Positions 10,625 to 24,149 of a stretch of DNA of 64,000 bases are shown in pieces. The notes below the pieces were generated by a model, which was given only the letters and a program-made list of their open reading frames with translations, was not told the DNA's origin and searched no databases. How positions within the stretch are numbered: the first letter of the stretch is position 1; each line of letters begins with the position of its first letter. The position numbers and the translations under genes are program-made. The stretch comes from Grammothele lineata (lineage: Eukaryota; Basidiomycota; Agaricomycetes; Polyporales; Polyporaceae): positions 147,007 through 211,006 of the forward strand of contig NDFF03000137.1 in NCBI GenBank assembly GCA_002150815.3, in the 5' to 3' direction.

Positions 10625-13600
10625 TCAGAGCAGCGAGACGATCTCCTGGGAGACGTCCCTGATCCGGGTCTCTGAAAACGTCGACGTCAGCGCTGACAGA
10701 GCCTGGCGCGTATTCGCGGCCTGCTCGGTGCTTAAGGGGCGCGACTGCTCCCTCGCGGCGAAGACCTATCGGTCGCGATGAGAATGAAGGTCGCAGAAAG
10801 GAGAGCGCTGCTACTCACCAGGTCTCCGAGAGCGACGAGGGCGCGGTACGCCGCCTCCGCCTCAGTCTTCTCGGACTGCAAGATCTGCGCATCCTCGTCA
10901 GCGACTCCGGCGATCGTCAAGGATCTCGCCTCCACGTACCCCGAGCCCAAGTGTGACGAGCGTGTCTCTAACTGCAGACGGCAATGTTTCCCTCAAGCCC
11001 GTGCACGAAATGCTGATGCACATCGGGTCAGCATGTCAATCATTGAACTAAACCGCTACAACTCCTACTTGAACATGATCGTCGCGAGCGACGTGCGCAG
11101 GTTGTTCGTCAAGATCGTGTATGGAGCGTCCCCGAGCTTATTCAGCATCTGTCCGTGATGAGGGCGCCGAGCCAAGTCAGCCTCCACTCTTCAAAGCGGC
11201 CGCGGTTCAACATACGTCCTGTGTCCAGGTGCCATCTCCGATCTTTACGCCGTCCTGGAAGAAATTCGCGAGCGAGCGGAAGAGGAACAACAGGTTTGTC
11301 TCCCGGGGCTTCGGCAGCGGGGACGACCACGGCTCGCTCCAGCCCGCACCGGCGAAGAGAGCGTTGAAGAAGCGGGTCTGCAGCGCCTGGTCTTCGTACG
11401 CCGTCGGGCAGAACGCCACGACTAGTCGGCTGAGGTCCATGACTACCGGTCAATAGCGTAAGGTATACTGTTATGGCGCGGGGAGAGAGCGATCACGTAC
11501 GAGGGAAGAGTTGGGATTGTGGCCAACGCTCGAGGAGCTGGATGATCGCGTCGATATGACTGCCGGTGAGCCTCTTTGATGGGGGGTCCAGCGGGTGCGA
11601 CACCGCTTGCGTGAGGTATGTGAAGGTCTCCTCGATGAGGTTGAGCTCTTGCGGATACATGCCAAGGGAACTTGTCGACTGTAGCGACGTGGTCAGCAAG
11701 GGGGCCACCGTTGGCAACATGCGTAGCTCACGATCTCGTTCTTGAGCGCCTGGTCAAACTGGTATAGCTTCGCTTGCATTGCGGACACGTGTGCTTGGCG
11801 GAAGGCGAGTGGTGTGCGCTGCAGGGGATCGGGTCAGATCGCGCATCGGCACCAGCGAATGAGGCGTACCGCTGGGATAATCTTCGTACCCGCTGCTTGT
11901 GTCGGTTGCGGCTGCGGGGGTACCGGTGTGGACGTGCTACTTGAGTACCTCGATGCGCCAGTCCATGGGTCTCCGGCTGTTGACGCGGGAGGGGCAGCTT
12001 GAGGAGCGGGTGATGCGGGTGAACGGTAACGAGATGCTCCTGTGAAAGGATCCATGAACTCCGAGGCTCCTGAACTTGAGGTCGCCTGGGCAGCCTGGTA
12101 TCTCGAAGCACCTAGCACAAGCAGTGGGTGTGTGAGAAGGTCAGAATAAGACGACTCCACTCACCCGTGTACGGGTCGACGAACTGGCTACTAGCCGAGT
12201 TCCCGATGTTGACACCTGCCGTGTTCTTCTCGATGAACCGCACCACCTCGTCGAGGTAGCTCAAAGGGAGCTCATTTTCTTGCAAGAACCGCTGGGCCGC
12301 CGAGTACGGGTTGTCTGTGGGTACCATGAGCGGCTCGTGCGCACACAACTCCGAGATATTGGAACATACCGCTAGCATTATAGGGAAGCTTGAGGGGAGG
12401 GGCGCCCTCCTGGACGTCGACGTCGAAGACGTAGTCGTACTCCTTGCCCTGGTAGAGCTGCTTGCGGCCGGAGCCGACGGCGTCAACAACGTCCCCGATC
12501 TTCTGCCAGTTTCCGGACGCGCTGTCCCACTATTCGGTCCAGAGATCAGCCTCCCGCTTTGGGCGCAGATAATCAGCGGCGGGCGGGTCACCTGATGCGC
12601 CTCGACGCTCTCGCCCCTGCGGATCATCTTGACCTCGCCAGGCTTTTTCCCTGGCGTACGGCGTCGGTGTCAGCACTAAGCCCGCTCCCGGCCGCCTCTC
12701 CTGCGCCCCGCCCAACGCACCTCGCTCCGCCAACGCCTCGGGCCCCGGCAGGTCAGACTTGTTCACGTCCCCGACCTGCTGCGCGGGCAGCGCCTGCGCG
12801 GCAACCATATCGTCGTACGCCTTGAGCTGGTCCGCGGCCGCCCACCGCGCCTCGTCCGAGCTGAACACGCGCACGACGCCGTCGCTGCACCCGGTCACGA
12901 TGTCTCCGTTCGGCATCGTCGACACGGTCCAGACCGAGATCGCGGGGTGGACGAGCGTCTGCAGACACTCGCCGTCTGCGTGTCGAGCGGGTTTGGTAAG
13001 GCGTGAGCCAGCGGCGGACATCTCGGGGAATGGGGCTGACCTCGCCATATGCGCACCGTGCGGTCCTCGCCGCCCGAGACGATGTCCCCGTTGGGGAGGA
13101 CGGATAGGCTATATACGAACGATGTGTGGCCGGGAAGGGTATAGACGCAGTCGCCTTCCATGGTCCAGATCCGGATTTCGCTGCCGGGTGGGGGCGTTCT
13201 AGACCGCGTCCTGGGAACCGCAGACGGGGAGCAGCACGCACCTGTCGTTCGAGCACGACGCGAATCCGATGTCCGTGATCAAGGCCAGCCCGCGCACCGC
13301 TTGCGTGTGGCCGGGGTACGTCCGGACGTTCTTGTGCTGCTTCCATAGCTTGATTGTGTTGTCCGCCGAACCTTCGAGCCCGTCGCGCGAGTCTGTCAGG
13401 GGCGCGCACACGGCACGAATAGAATGGCGGATATGGCGCACCCGTAAGAAACTGGCCCGCATCGATGGCGAGCACGGCCCAGACGGACTGCTGGTGGCCA
13501 ACCAAGTCGTACAGCAGCTGGAAGTCCTTCCATACCTTTGCCGTCCTGAGGTGCGCGCGTGAGCTAGAGGCCACGCGTCCGCAGAATCTGGGTCTGGACC

Positions 13601-14110
13601 ACGCACCTGTCCCAAGAGCCCGAGATGATAGTGCCATCCGGCGCGACGTTGAGGGCGCACACGTTCTCCGTGTGGCCGAGGAGAGAGAAGCTAGGTTCGC
13701 CCTTCGCGCACGGGAACGCGAAGATGTTGATCACCGTGTCCTGGCCTCCCGTGACCGCGTATCCTGGAGCGCACGACGAACATGAGGATGAGGAAGGCTG
13801 CGCGCCACTGCCACCTGCCGCGAGCGTCGTACGTACCTTCTGGCGCACCCGGGGCCGGAGGCAGGTACGCGACAGCGTTGATGAAGCGGGAGCCGGCGCG
13901 CAAGGTAGATTGCTGGGTGAAGGATGACGGCGCCGCCCTTGTCCATGAGATCGCGGAGGTATCGCGCGAGGCGGAGAGGATGAGATCGTCGGTGGGGGAG
14001 ACGACGGCTCTGACCTAGGATGAGTGAGCACTCGGGATCGCGCGCGGGGGCAGAGAGAGACGGACATCGGCCGAGTGTGCTGAGAGGGACGCGGAAAGTC
14101 GGTAGGGCAT
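10625..14110 (-). CDS. DOA1: Doa1/Ufd3/PLAA, WD40-PFU-PUL ubiquitin-binding Cdc48 cofactor
   Basis: This is a ubiquitin-homeostasis factor that binds ubiquitin through its WD40 propeller and PFU domain and Cdc48/p97 through its PUL domain. It starts MPYRLSASLSAHSAD at 14110 and stops at 10625-10627 after SQEIVSLL. The order is: a seven-blade WD40 propeller (for example DDLILSASRDTSAISWTR, TIISGSWD, RTAKVWKDFQLLYDLVGHQQ, NGDIVSGGEDRTVRIWR); a linker VGDVNKSDLPGPEALAERG; the PFU domain (MIRRGESVEAHQWDSASGNW, KQLYQGKEYDYVFDVDV, NPYSAAQRFLQENELPLSYL); a spacer with three DP-aromatic-TGASRY motifs; and the armadillo-like PUL domain from about 11700 to the end. Many short introns occur. It is divergent from nothing within 2 kb. 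Confidence 0.93.
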
Positions 14111-16488
14111 GGCTTGTTGGTCGTGCGCGGGCAGGTCGTGAAGGGAAGAGAGCAAGAACGAGCCTGGGCCGGGGCCGGGGTTGGAGGAGACTGAGTAGAG
14201 TCGCGCGAAGTGGCAGCGAGTGAGACTGAATTGGGCCGTGATTGGGCCCCGTTCGGGCGCAGTGAGCAGCTCCAGCGCGGTCCCAGTCCTCCCCGGCCTC
14301 GAACTTTCCATCGCCCGCTTTCTCCGTCGCTGCCTCATCCATTCGGCCATCGACCGCACTCCTTCGACATCGCGGCCACACCGAGCCCCGCGATGCTCGT
14401 CCACCCACACCGATCGCGTCCACGCGGCCCTGGCTCTTGCAACGAGTCGCCCGTGGGTAGGATCGCATCGTGCTATTGATTGATAATACAGAACGACAGC
14501 TCGTCTCCAGCCCGGTGGTGAGATCCACAGATGCTTCCAATGAACCCGCCCGACTAGGTCAAAAGAGCAGGGACACGAGGACACCCAATTCATTCAAGAT
14601 CGCATCGACAATCTACAATCGTTCGACAGTCAAAGCAAAAAGGACAAACGAGTAATGTACACCACACTAACGAGCCCCAGAAACGTGAGCAGCCGCAGCC
14701 AGGGAGATACGGAGGTGTATACTATGCCATTGCACCAGTTACTTCATCTCCTGCGAGTGCCTCACGAGGCAGTTCGTCCACCGTGGGTTTTCGAAGAAGA
14801 CGACTTGCCAAATCATGAGGGGATAATGGCCCGGCGGCTGCCTCGCCTCCGCTTTTATTCCGCCTGCTTCAGGGCCGGCGCTCTTTCCCACGCCCAAAGA
14901 TCCGCGCCAGATTCATCCGCGCTCGCCTGCCGTGAGTCGTTCGCCGCCGAACCAGGCTCATCTGCCCGATAACCATCCACCCCTCCCAAGAGCCTGCCCA
15001 CTCTGCCCCTGCCATAAAACTCTACGATCTTCCCGGGGACTCTCTTATTCGGTCATTCCCTTCGCACCCGGTGGCGTTTTCAAGGGCTAGGCGCAGGTCG
15101 AGGTGGAGGAGCCGATTTCGAGGTTTCACTCCGTCGCTCCAATACCCCCACGAGGGTCTCCTCGCTCTATCACCAGTGCCGGACTCACCGCCGATATAAC
15201 GGTCTTAGGCTGTCTCAGACCACCCACACTAACACTCACTAGTACCCCGGCCGCGCGAACAGAATTTTCGCCCGAGGGCCTGGCCGGCGGGCCGGTGGCC
15301 ATCAGCATGCCATCCGTCCGCGCAGGCGTTCGGTTGCGTTGAATCAACAAACGTAGCCAAGGCCAGACATTCCCTGCGGTATCACAGGCCCTCGGCGCTC
15401 GAGGTCGCTGATCATGAGGGCTCTCGCCGAGAGCAGGCCTCGAACACCGCAGCGTGACCGCCATGCAGTCGTCCCAGGGCGCCCCTCGGGGCCAAACGGC
15501 ATTTAATTGCGGTCCGAGATCCACTTGGCCTAGGCGACTACCGTGGTGGCTGCCTCCTCCTTCGCGGGAACTGCTGCGCGGCCCTTATAGGTCCCCCCAT
15601 CTCTTGAGACGTCTAAGAACACGTTGGAGCCGGTAAATGAGCAACCTCGCCGCCCAAGCAGATCACGACGCCCAAGCAGACTGTGACGAGGGCGTCATCA
15701 CGCCGAAGAGACTTTTGCACAGGAGACGTGCTCTGCCCCTCCCGCCTATTCACCGGCACCAAAAGAAAGACTCGACGGAGAGGATTAATATATACCTCTT
15801 CTTGTAAACTTTCCATAGCGAAAAATGTCTACGCCTCTCATCCAGGGACATTGTTCGCAGATCTCTCGCCGGAACCGTCGCGAGAAACTTCAGCGTACTG
15901 AGGCCCTCGAAACGCCTCCGTCTTCCATGCTCCCAGGCCCTCCCTATCTCCCTCGTCGTCACGGAAGTCGCTGCAAGTCAGACGTAATAGAGCTCTCGCC
16001 ACAATCACCTTTCATGATGCTAGGTTCGGGCCTAGGCTCGAGGACTCTAGGTGGTCTGCTTTAAATCTCCGCCCGCGTCAGAATCTGCGCTGGTGTGAGG
16101 TCCAGATGGCGCATTGTTCCCTTACGGCGCAACGAACGTTCTTCATGCGTGGACTTGTGGCGCGCCTTTCCGTCCAGGACATTTGAACGTCTCCCCTTCT
16201 CACAGGTTATAGCATGCTTAGTCGCGTCCGATCCCTCTGTGTGTCGGAACTCGTTACAGAACAGTAAATTAGAGTAAAGATCATTGCTTCAAGGATAAAG
16301 TTGTACATGGCATTTGCGCTTCGGATACAATACATACATTCTCAGTTCGTCATAGCAGATAAACGGAGTCCTTCAGAGCAAGCAGGGCCACAACGAGAAC
16401 ACTAGGAGCGTGCAAGAACAGCAAACCACAGCAGCAGACAAGTGACCCAGTGATGCCCAGTTCGGCCAGGGAGATGCCATAGCGAGTT
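14111..16488. other. 2.4-kb intergenic region, GC-rich, no gene recognised
   Basis: The first part is the Doa1 5' region. Several frames stay open because of base composition, including a 132-codon minus-strand frame at 15126-15524 that resembles no family I know. A short direct repeat CGCCCAAGCAGA occurs twice near 15650-15682. No exon chain could be supported. Confidence 0.45.
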
Positions 16489-19400
16489 TCAGTCCCCAAG
16501 GTCGACTGGTGGACCCATAGATATCTTTGTTTTCTTCCGTGGTTGTTCGTCGTCGTCGCCGTCAGCTTTCCTTTTCACTTCGCCGAGCTCATCCTGGGAT
16601 ACATCTTGAGGCGGTTCTTGCGTCTGGGAGCCTAATGTGTCAAGAGCAAGTGGCGCATTTTCCGGGTTGGCAGCACTAAGAAAGCATGAAAGTGTCAGAT
16701 AAGGTCGACCTATGAGTCAAATAACACTACGGCGTCTCTGCATGGCCGTGGCCATGCCTCTTCCTGCGACTTCTCCGTTCAGGTTTCTGTTCGCGTCTGT
16801 CAGTAATGCAATTGGTGCCTGACGAATCAATTTCACCAAGTCGTCCAGCTTGAGTAACCTCTTCTCCACTTCAGAGCCAGGTTGGAAGTAATCTTTGTAG
16901 ATGTTGTCATTCTTGATCGCTTGTGCAAAGACATAGACAGGACGACGTATGTTCTTGCGGCGGGCAGCAGCTCGAGTGTTTGGGACGGGGTGAGCCTTCC
17001 CTCTCGACTTGTTTTTGGAAGAAATAGTTGTAGTCTTCATGAAGCCAGACTCGTCTTCCTCGGTCGTCTCTTGCGCGATAAATCCTGCATGCGAGACTTT
17101 AGTAGATGACGATAAACTTCTCGAGGTCACTCACCCTCGGCTTCCAGCCGCTTGAATATCTGGCCGGCATCAGCCTTGCCGCAGCCTGGATAAAAGTGCT
17201 GTTAGAAGCTGCCGATGATGAGGCGGACATATCTTACCAATAAGTTTCGTGAACGCCGAGGGACTGTCTGGTCCATGTGTCTCGAACAACTTGATGCCAC
17301 GCCTGTTATATAACGGAGTCTTTACTGTAGCATCATAGGGATACGATTCGATCTATTTACCGATAGGTAGCCAAGTCCTTGAATCTGGCCATCATTCGCG
17401 GATATAGGTCATGTATCACGATCAGGTTCCAGTTGCGATCGGCTTTAACACGACAGTCAAAACAAACGAAATGATCTGGAATTCGATGGTCTTGGGCGGA
17501 GTGGAAGCCCATGCACCTAAGAGTCCGTCAATTCTCCGATCAGCTGGGCGAAAAATAGCGTACCAAAGATGGAACCATTTGTTACATCCGCCATCGCATA
17601 AAATGACATCACAATCTTCGGTCTGGGCATACATCAGGTCATGGCAAGGGAAGCCAGGTTTCACTACGTACCTGAACACCGCACTCGCACTCAACTGACT
17701 TCTCTATTGCAACATCTTGCTCCATCGCGATTTCTGGAGATTGTTTCTCATACTGAGAGAACGATTGAATCGAGTCCTCTGCGTTTGAGAGAGGCCTCGA
17801 TTGCTGAGTCTCCATGTCTGTAGAAGGCGTCAGTACAGACACAAGTACCCATGTCTAAAGGCTATATCTAACCGAGCATCATACTATCTTCTATGACCGA
17901 TCCGTCCGCCATTACCATCTCCTTGAGTGCCTGGGTCGAGATTGTATCTGGCGCCTCGCTGGAAGTGTTGAATGACGCAATATCGGAAGGTGGTAAGGAT
18001 GACTCTACGATGGGAAGATTCTGGCCGTTCCGAGGAGTTGATGTAGACATCGGGGACAAAGGCGATGAAGCACGATGATGAAAAGATGCAGCGGTGTCCA
18101 CTTGAGTGCCATGCAGCTCTTGTGTAGGAGAGACTTCGTTCGCAGCCCGTAAATCGTTCTTGATCTAAAAAGAGAGTGAGGTTAGCGGTTCAAGTCTGGA
18201 AGAGATGAGCGCTGACCAGCTGGCCGATACACACAGGAACATCCTCAGATCTCCCAGCATACTGCGCTTCGGAGCCATTCGTGGTCGTAATCATTCCTTG
18301 ATGTTCTTGGAAATGCAAGGTGTCGATTGTACCATCATCGCGCCGCGTGCCAATGGGTAGAAGATGGCCTGCAAGCATTACGTTAGCTTCCTACACGACG
18401 ACGGATTTCCCGCCGTGAGTTTAACATCTGCACACTTACTCTTGTTACCGCTGCCTTCTTTTCCTCCGATACAGTCGTTACCGCATGTACCATCTCCATC
18501 CCATACCACGCGACGTGCACAAGCATCCAGACGCTGAGCTTCTACTTCCTGAGCTCGCGCTACTGCGTCTTGTGCAGGTGTAGGTTGCGGCGCTCCGTGC
18601 TGGTGTTTGTCCTTGGTCCCTAGGAACGAAGCACTATTGTTCTCTGAACACGGCAGATAGCCAGATACTGATGCCACTTGGACATCCACGCCATGGTAGC
18701 CTGTATGAATAAACCCAACACTACACCGTTCGGGTACCTCTCCTTGATGATGAGTGGTCATCAGCCACTTGTCTTTGTCAACATCGCCAGCACGAAAGTG
18801 GGGTGGCTCGTAGTCGTCTGGTACGTGGTCATAGTAGAATAATTTAAAAGTGGCAAAGCGCCGCTCTGTAGATCTTATGATGAGCGAAGAGGTGCGACGT
18901 ACAGCGGGTTAACGTACTAGGCAGCACATCCATGTGAGTCGTGGCCTGGATGAGGTTCCTGACGAGAGTCTGCGCATCTTTAGCTCTCAAACCTCGTGCT
19001 CCATATAACGGATCATCCTCACCTTCAAACTACGTTTAACTTCTCCAAGGGTCGGCACTTTGCCTTTCTTCACGGCCTCCGAAACTGGATCACGTTCTTT
19101 CCCCGTTCCTGATAATGACATATTTGCCAAATCTTCGCCGAGGGTCATGACGGGGAACGCTTCCATGGTCCCGGGGACCTTGCAGTACTACGACGACAAG
19201 CGCATACATAGACAAGTTCTTCGAAAAATGGAAACAATAACTCACACTAAAATTGAATGTGTACGCTTCGACAATACTATGGTAGACCCGTCAGAAAGAG
19301 AATTGCTGTGGCAAGGTATGCGCACGAACTTGTTGGGATCATCTTCATCCTGGACAACGTGTTAATCAGGCGAGGCTACAGCCGAGACAAAAGATGCTAT

Positions 19401-20003
19401 CCTTACCAGATATATAGCAAAGATAAAGCTGCGCAAGTATTGCTTCTGGAGAGCGTCGAATATTCCGGTTTCCTGACAAATATTAGACATACTGAAGGAC
19501 AGACGACTCGATCGGTCGCGTCTTCACCAGATAATCGAGAAGTCGGTCAGCTTCCTCAGTGAAGCCACGCGTGACCGTCATGATCTTGAAGCCGCTGACA
19601 ACTTTGCTCCCATTAAACGACTCCAAATGGCTCCCAGGCTTCGACGGTTGTGAAGATAGAGCATCAGGGCCCGAAGACGTGAGGTAGCCTGTTTTTTTGG
19701 GTACGCTAAGGCAATGGAACGCGCATATAGGCAACTTATAACTCACTCTCGGAGAAGTTGTCCGAGGGAAGGAGGTTTCTAGCGTGCTATGAGCGCGCAT
19801 ATATGTAGGGAAGAGATCAAGGCTCATTACCTGAGGTACGTGATACAACCCAGACCGGCTCGCAGGAGTGTCTGTATGGATTGCAGACTTTGCTGAGAGG
19901 TAATAAGGGTCTGGAGAAATCCCGTTGGAACAGCAAAATGGCAGCCATGTTCGTTTGCAAGACATACTTGGTTCTGATCCGTTCTAGCCGCTTGCACATG
20001 CAT
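16489..20003 (-). CDS. HOP1: Hop1-like meiotic HORMA domain protein with PHD finger and winged-helix region
   Basis: This is the chromosome-axis protein of meiosis that promotes inter-homologue recombination and synapsis. I start it at ATG 20003 (MHVQAARTDQNQV); an in-frame ATG at 20102 is possible. HORMA blocks in order are SLQSIQTLLRAGLGCITYLR, NLLPSDNFSE, FKIMTVTRGFTEEADRLLDY, LETGIFDALQKQYLRSFIFA, DEDDPNN-IVEAYTFNF, VPGTMEAFPVMTLGEDLANM and FATFKLFYYDHVPDDYEPPH. A disordered linker follows. A PHD finger is encoded near 17420-17690 (CDVILCDGGCNKWFHLWC, then HFVCFDCR). A segment like a winged helix comes after it (SPSAFTKLIG, CGKADAGQIFKRLEAEG, about 17130-17290). The end is basic, PRKKTKISMG, with TGA at 16489-16491. 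At least 12 introns. HORMA plus PHD plus winged helix matches the Hop1 chromatin-binding layout. Confidence 0.9.
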
Positions 20004-20145
20004 TGTGTCGATGGGGTCGAGCCTAGCCGATGGTGGAGTAATAGTAAGCTGGGTTTGGGCGGAGTCTGAAATTTGAAACACGACGCGTGTTGACGCGTCC
20101 ACTCACATGAGCGTGCAGCGCTTAACGGAGTTGTCGCCTGCCGAC
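20004..20145. promoter_or_regulatory. short divergent promoter region, HOP1 / TRAPPC4
   Basis: Only 142 bp separate the chosen ATG of the Hop1-like gene (-, 20003) from the ATG of TRAPPC4 (+, 20146). Both genes must share this space or place promoter elements inside the neighbour. If Hop1 starts at 20102 the gap falls to 43 bp, which favours the inner start. Confidence 0.55.
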
Positions 20146-20700
20146 ATGGCCATCTTTGGTCTCTGGGTCAGTGCTATCGCGGCGATTCTGACACCACGCT
20201 CATCTCTACCAACGGAATAGGTTATCAACAAGGCTGGGGGTCTTGTTTACGAACGCAGCTTCGCAGGCAGGCAGTTACCATAGTGATACGTCGTTAAGAG
20301 GCTAATATTCACTTTTAGAGGGTCTACCTCATCTAACGTCCAACGAGTATCTTGTCCTTGCGGGAACACTACATGGCATCCATGCAATCACTAGTAGACT
20401 ATCGCCTACTGGTTCCAGCTCTGGCGCTCACGTTATCTCGGGAGAAACATTCAAGATGAACATACTCCTCACGGCAACAGGTGTGTCGAACCGCCTCTGC
20501 AACTCACGCTCTCTAACGTCCTACATCTAGGTACAAAGTTCGTCTTACTCACTTCCCTTGTGGAACCGACGGCGGAAAGCGTCCTGCAGAGGGTTTACGA
20601 GATCTATGCGGATGCAGTCATGAAAAACCCGTTCCATACTCTCGAGATGCCGATCCGCAATGAGGGTTTTGATACTCGGATAGGAGCGCTCCTCGGTTGA
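20146..20700 (+). CDS. TRS23: TRAPP complex subunit 4 (Trs23, sybindin-like)
   Basis: This is a core subunit of the TRAPP tethering complex, which activates Rab1/Ypt1 in ER-Golgi and intra-Golgi traffic. Exons 20146-20166, 20221-20266, 20319-20480 and 20531-20700 join to exactly 132 codons plus stop. The protein starts MAIFGLWVINKAGGLVYERS, the usual sybindin opening, and runs through LTSNEYLVLAGTLHGIHAIT, SGETFKMNILLTATGTKFVL, SVLQRVYEIYADAVMKNPFH and EMPIRNEGFDTRIGALLG. Intron 2 (20267-20318) uses a GC donor. The length is typical of fungal Trs23 without the extra internal loop of the budding-yeast protein. An upstream in-frame ATG at 20106 would add MSVQRLTELSPAD and is less likely. Confidence 0.92.
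20267..20318 (+). other. GC-AG intron in TRAPPC4
   Basis: The exon ends ...AGC TTC GCA G before GCAGGC and the next begins AG GGT CTA, giving RSFAEGL as expected for this family. No GT donor in this stretch keeps the frame. The acceptor is TTTTAG. Confidence 0.75.
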
Positions 20701-20977
20701 GCAATGCCGTACTTCTCCAGACGTGTTCATACTCCTAGGTTCCGTTCTGCAATAAACCAGCTCGTGGGATTTGTACTCACCTTCATAGCGTAGCACTGAG
20801 CGCTATCCCCCGTTTGGCCTAGATGCCTAATTAGGTAGGCAAGTTTGACAGCTCCCCTCCCGGCCGGAGGACTCGGATCGGTACTCGGTCGCGCGTGCCT
20901 GGCCCCAGTGTTTCCTACCCGGCCCATCCTAACGCATATAGTCTGCTGCCATCGTCTCAAAGCATTCTCCCTCCACC

Positions 20978-22031
20978 ATGCCGAAGAAAGGGGCTACAAT
21001 GTCTCGTACGTGTCCGCCAACAATGAAGTTCTATTAACCTCACTGTGTATTTCATAGGATCGGAACAAGCGACGGCCACCTGGCCCTCTAAGGATAGTGT
21101 GGCAAACGGCACGCTCGGGCCAAACGATGGGAGAGGGGAGGTTGAAATCAAGACATCAGACGAGGACGAAGACGAGGACGAGGCTGTAGGAGATAATGAT
21201 GAGAACGCCAGGTGATTGCACCCAGGGTGAACCACAACACAGGCTGACGGATGAGTGTTAGTATGATGGAAATGATTGCCATGTTGCAGGAACTTCAGAG
21301 TAAGTTCCTTTGACCTATGGCTATATCCCGCTCATAAGTTCGAATTCGCGACTTTTGCAGAACACAAGGCATCGAAGTCGGCCGCGCATTCAGCGGCTTT
21401 CCGCAGCAAGAAGAGTGCTTTATTTGCAGAAAAGCGAAAGCGTGTGGAAGCCGCTGTCCGAACAGGGTTCTTTGCTATGTACGTGCACGTGCCCACAAGA
21501 GAGTGCACGAGCCAATACTTCACAGAGAGAACGCGCGTACCATAGTCAGCGAGTTGAAAACGCAAGAGAGTTCGCAAGCCGTGAAGATACGCACCGTTAG
21601 GTCCTCTTTGGAGACTCAAGCTGTGCGTGTGCTTCTAAAGAGGAGGCAGGCCACATTTTCTGACAGTTTAGGCACCAGGAATGCGTTCAGAAACTCCTTG
21701 AACGATGCACCGATACCATAGAAGACCTCTCCCATCGTCGGGCCTCGCAGATTAACGAGTCTAGCGCTATGTGTGAGTATGTATATGCGTGTATATGCTT
21801 GAGTTAATTTTTGCCGCTTGAAAGTGGAGTATCAAGCGACCGAACGCGATCGGTCTCGCGCGAGGGTCTTTGCGGCGGCAAGATCTCGTGTGTCGGAAAA
21901 TGTGGAGCAGCAGAAGGTATACCTTTCAAAGCTTCCTCTAGACATCGGTGTGACAGTCCTGTTCTTGTCAACAGATTGCTGTGGATGCCAGTGCCCTTAT
22001 CAGACATTACAGAGCCTTGCTCTTGTCCTGA
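20978..22031 (+). CDS. 228-residue acidic/coiled-coil protein, SYCP3-like in layout
   Basis: I do not recognise a named family with certainty. ATG 20978 (MPKKGATMSR) is followed by an acidic stretch (TSDEDEDEDEAVGDNDENAS), then a long helical, heptad-rich region: MMEMIAMLQELQ, RSKKSALFAEKRKRVEAAV, NARTIVSELKTQESSQAVKI, FRHQECVQKLLERCTDTIED, ERDRSRARVFAAARSRVSEN and the end IAVDASALIRHYRALLLS (TGA 22029-22031). Seven introns join with phases that all agree, so the gene is intact. Size (228 residues), acidic N-terminus, basic AEKRKR patch and one C-terminal coiled coil recall the animal axis protein SYCP3, and the gene lies next but one to HOP1. This similarity is by eye only; any coiled-coil protein of this size would look alike. 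A role in the meiotic axis is a hypothesis. Confidence 0.7.
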
Positions 22032-22712
22032 AACCAACCCGGCGGGATGTATTTGGTGGCTTGAGCGTTCAGCACATGCACATTGTACCTCTATGCGCAT
22101 GCATCGACACTGCGACGATACTTGCTCTCAACTAGTGTCAGTCGTGTGTTAGTTATAACAACGGCCAGAGCGGCTTGGGCTTCGTAGTTGGAAATGCCGA
22201 GCACTCATGCAGAATAACAATGAGGCACATGTATCCAATCACATTGTCAGTTATGAGAGCCTGCAGACTGCCAGTGATAAACGTAGTATGGATGACGTTT
22301 GTATCTCTAATCCATTCGTTCAAACCGACAATCGGTAGACGTCTGATTACTCAGCCTTGTTACAACCGGGTTTATCGGTGTACCACGAACACTTCCTAGT
22401 GGCAACTGGCTGCGTCAGCATCTTGGCATCCTCAGCACGCAATGTTCGTGCGTAGCGTTGTCTGTTTCCACCGGTTATGTCTTCTCTCGCCGGTGTTTCC
22501 AGCATTCCACCGTGAGACCTCGGGCCTCAGCGGGTGCATCCGGACACGGAGCGCTGAGATGGGCCGCTTACTGACATGGGGGATATTCCGCAATGTAGGG
22601 GTATATAAGCAGCTCCAGAATTCGACTTTCAGTCAATAACCAACTACCTTACCTCCACGACCTCGCAGTCATCAACAGTCAATCAACAGTGCTAGCAGTA
22701 TTTCCATCGGGA
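22032..22712 (+). promoter_or_regulatory. intergenic region with TATA box of the OYE gene
   Basis: No gene is visible in the 680 bp. TATATAAG at 22602-22609 lies about 105 bp upstream of the OYE start codon and is followed by a CA-rich leader typical of fungal transcripts. Confidence 0.55.

Positions 22713-24149
<1,437 letters not shown>

Noticed and set aside
13731..14540. 269-codon minus-strand frame over the Doa1 start
   Set aside because: The true Doa1 exons use other frames here, with clear WD40 blocks and a start at 14110.
15126..15524. 132-codon minus-strand frame in the 14-16 kb gap
   Set aside because: No motif, no supporting introns, and GC content explains the lack of stops.
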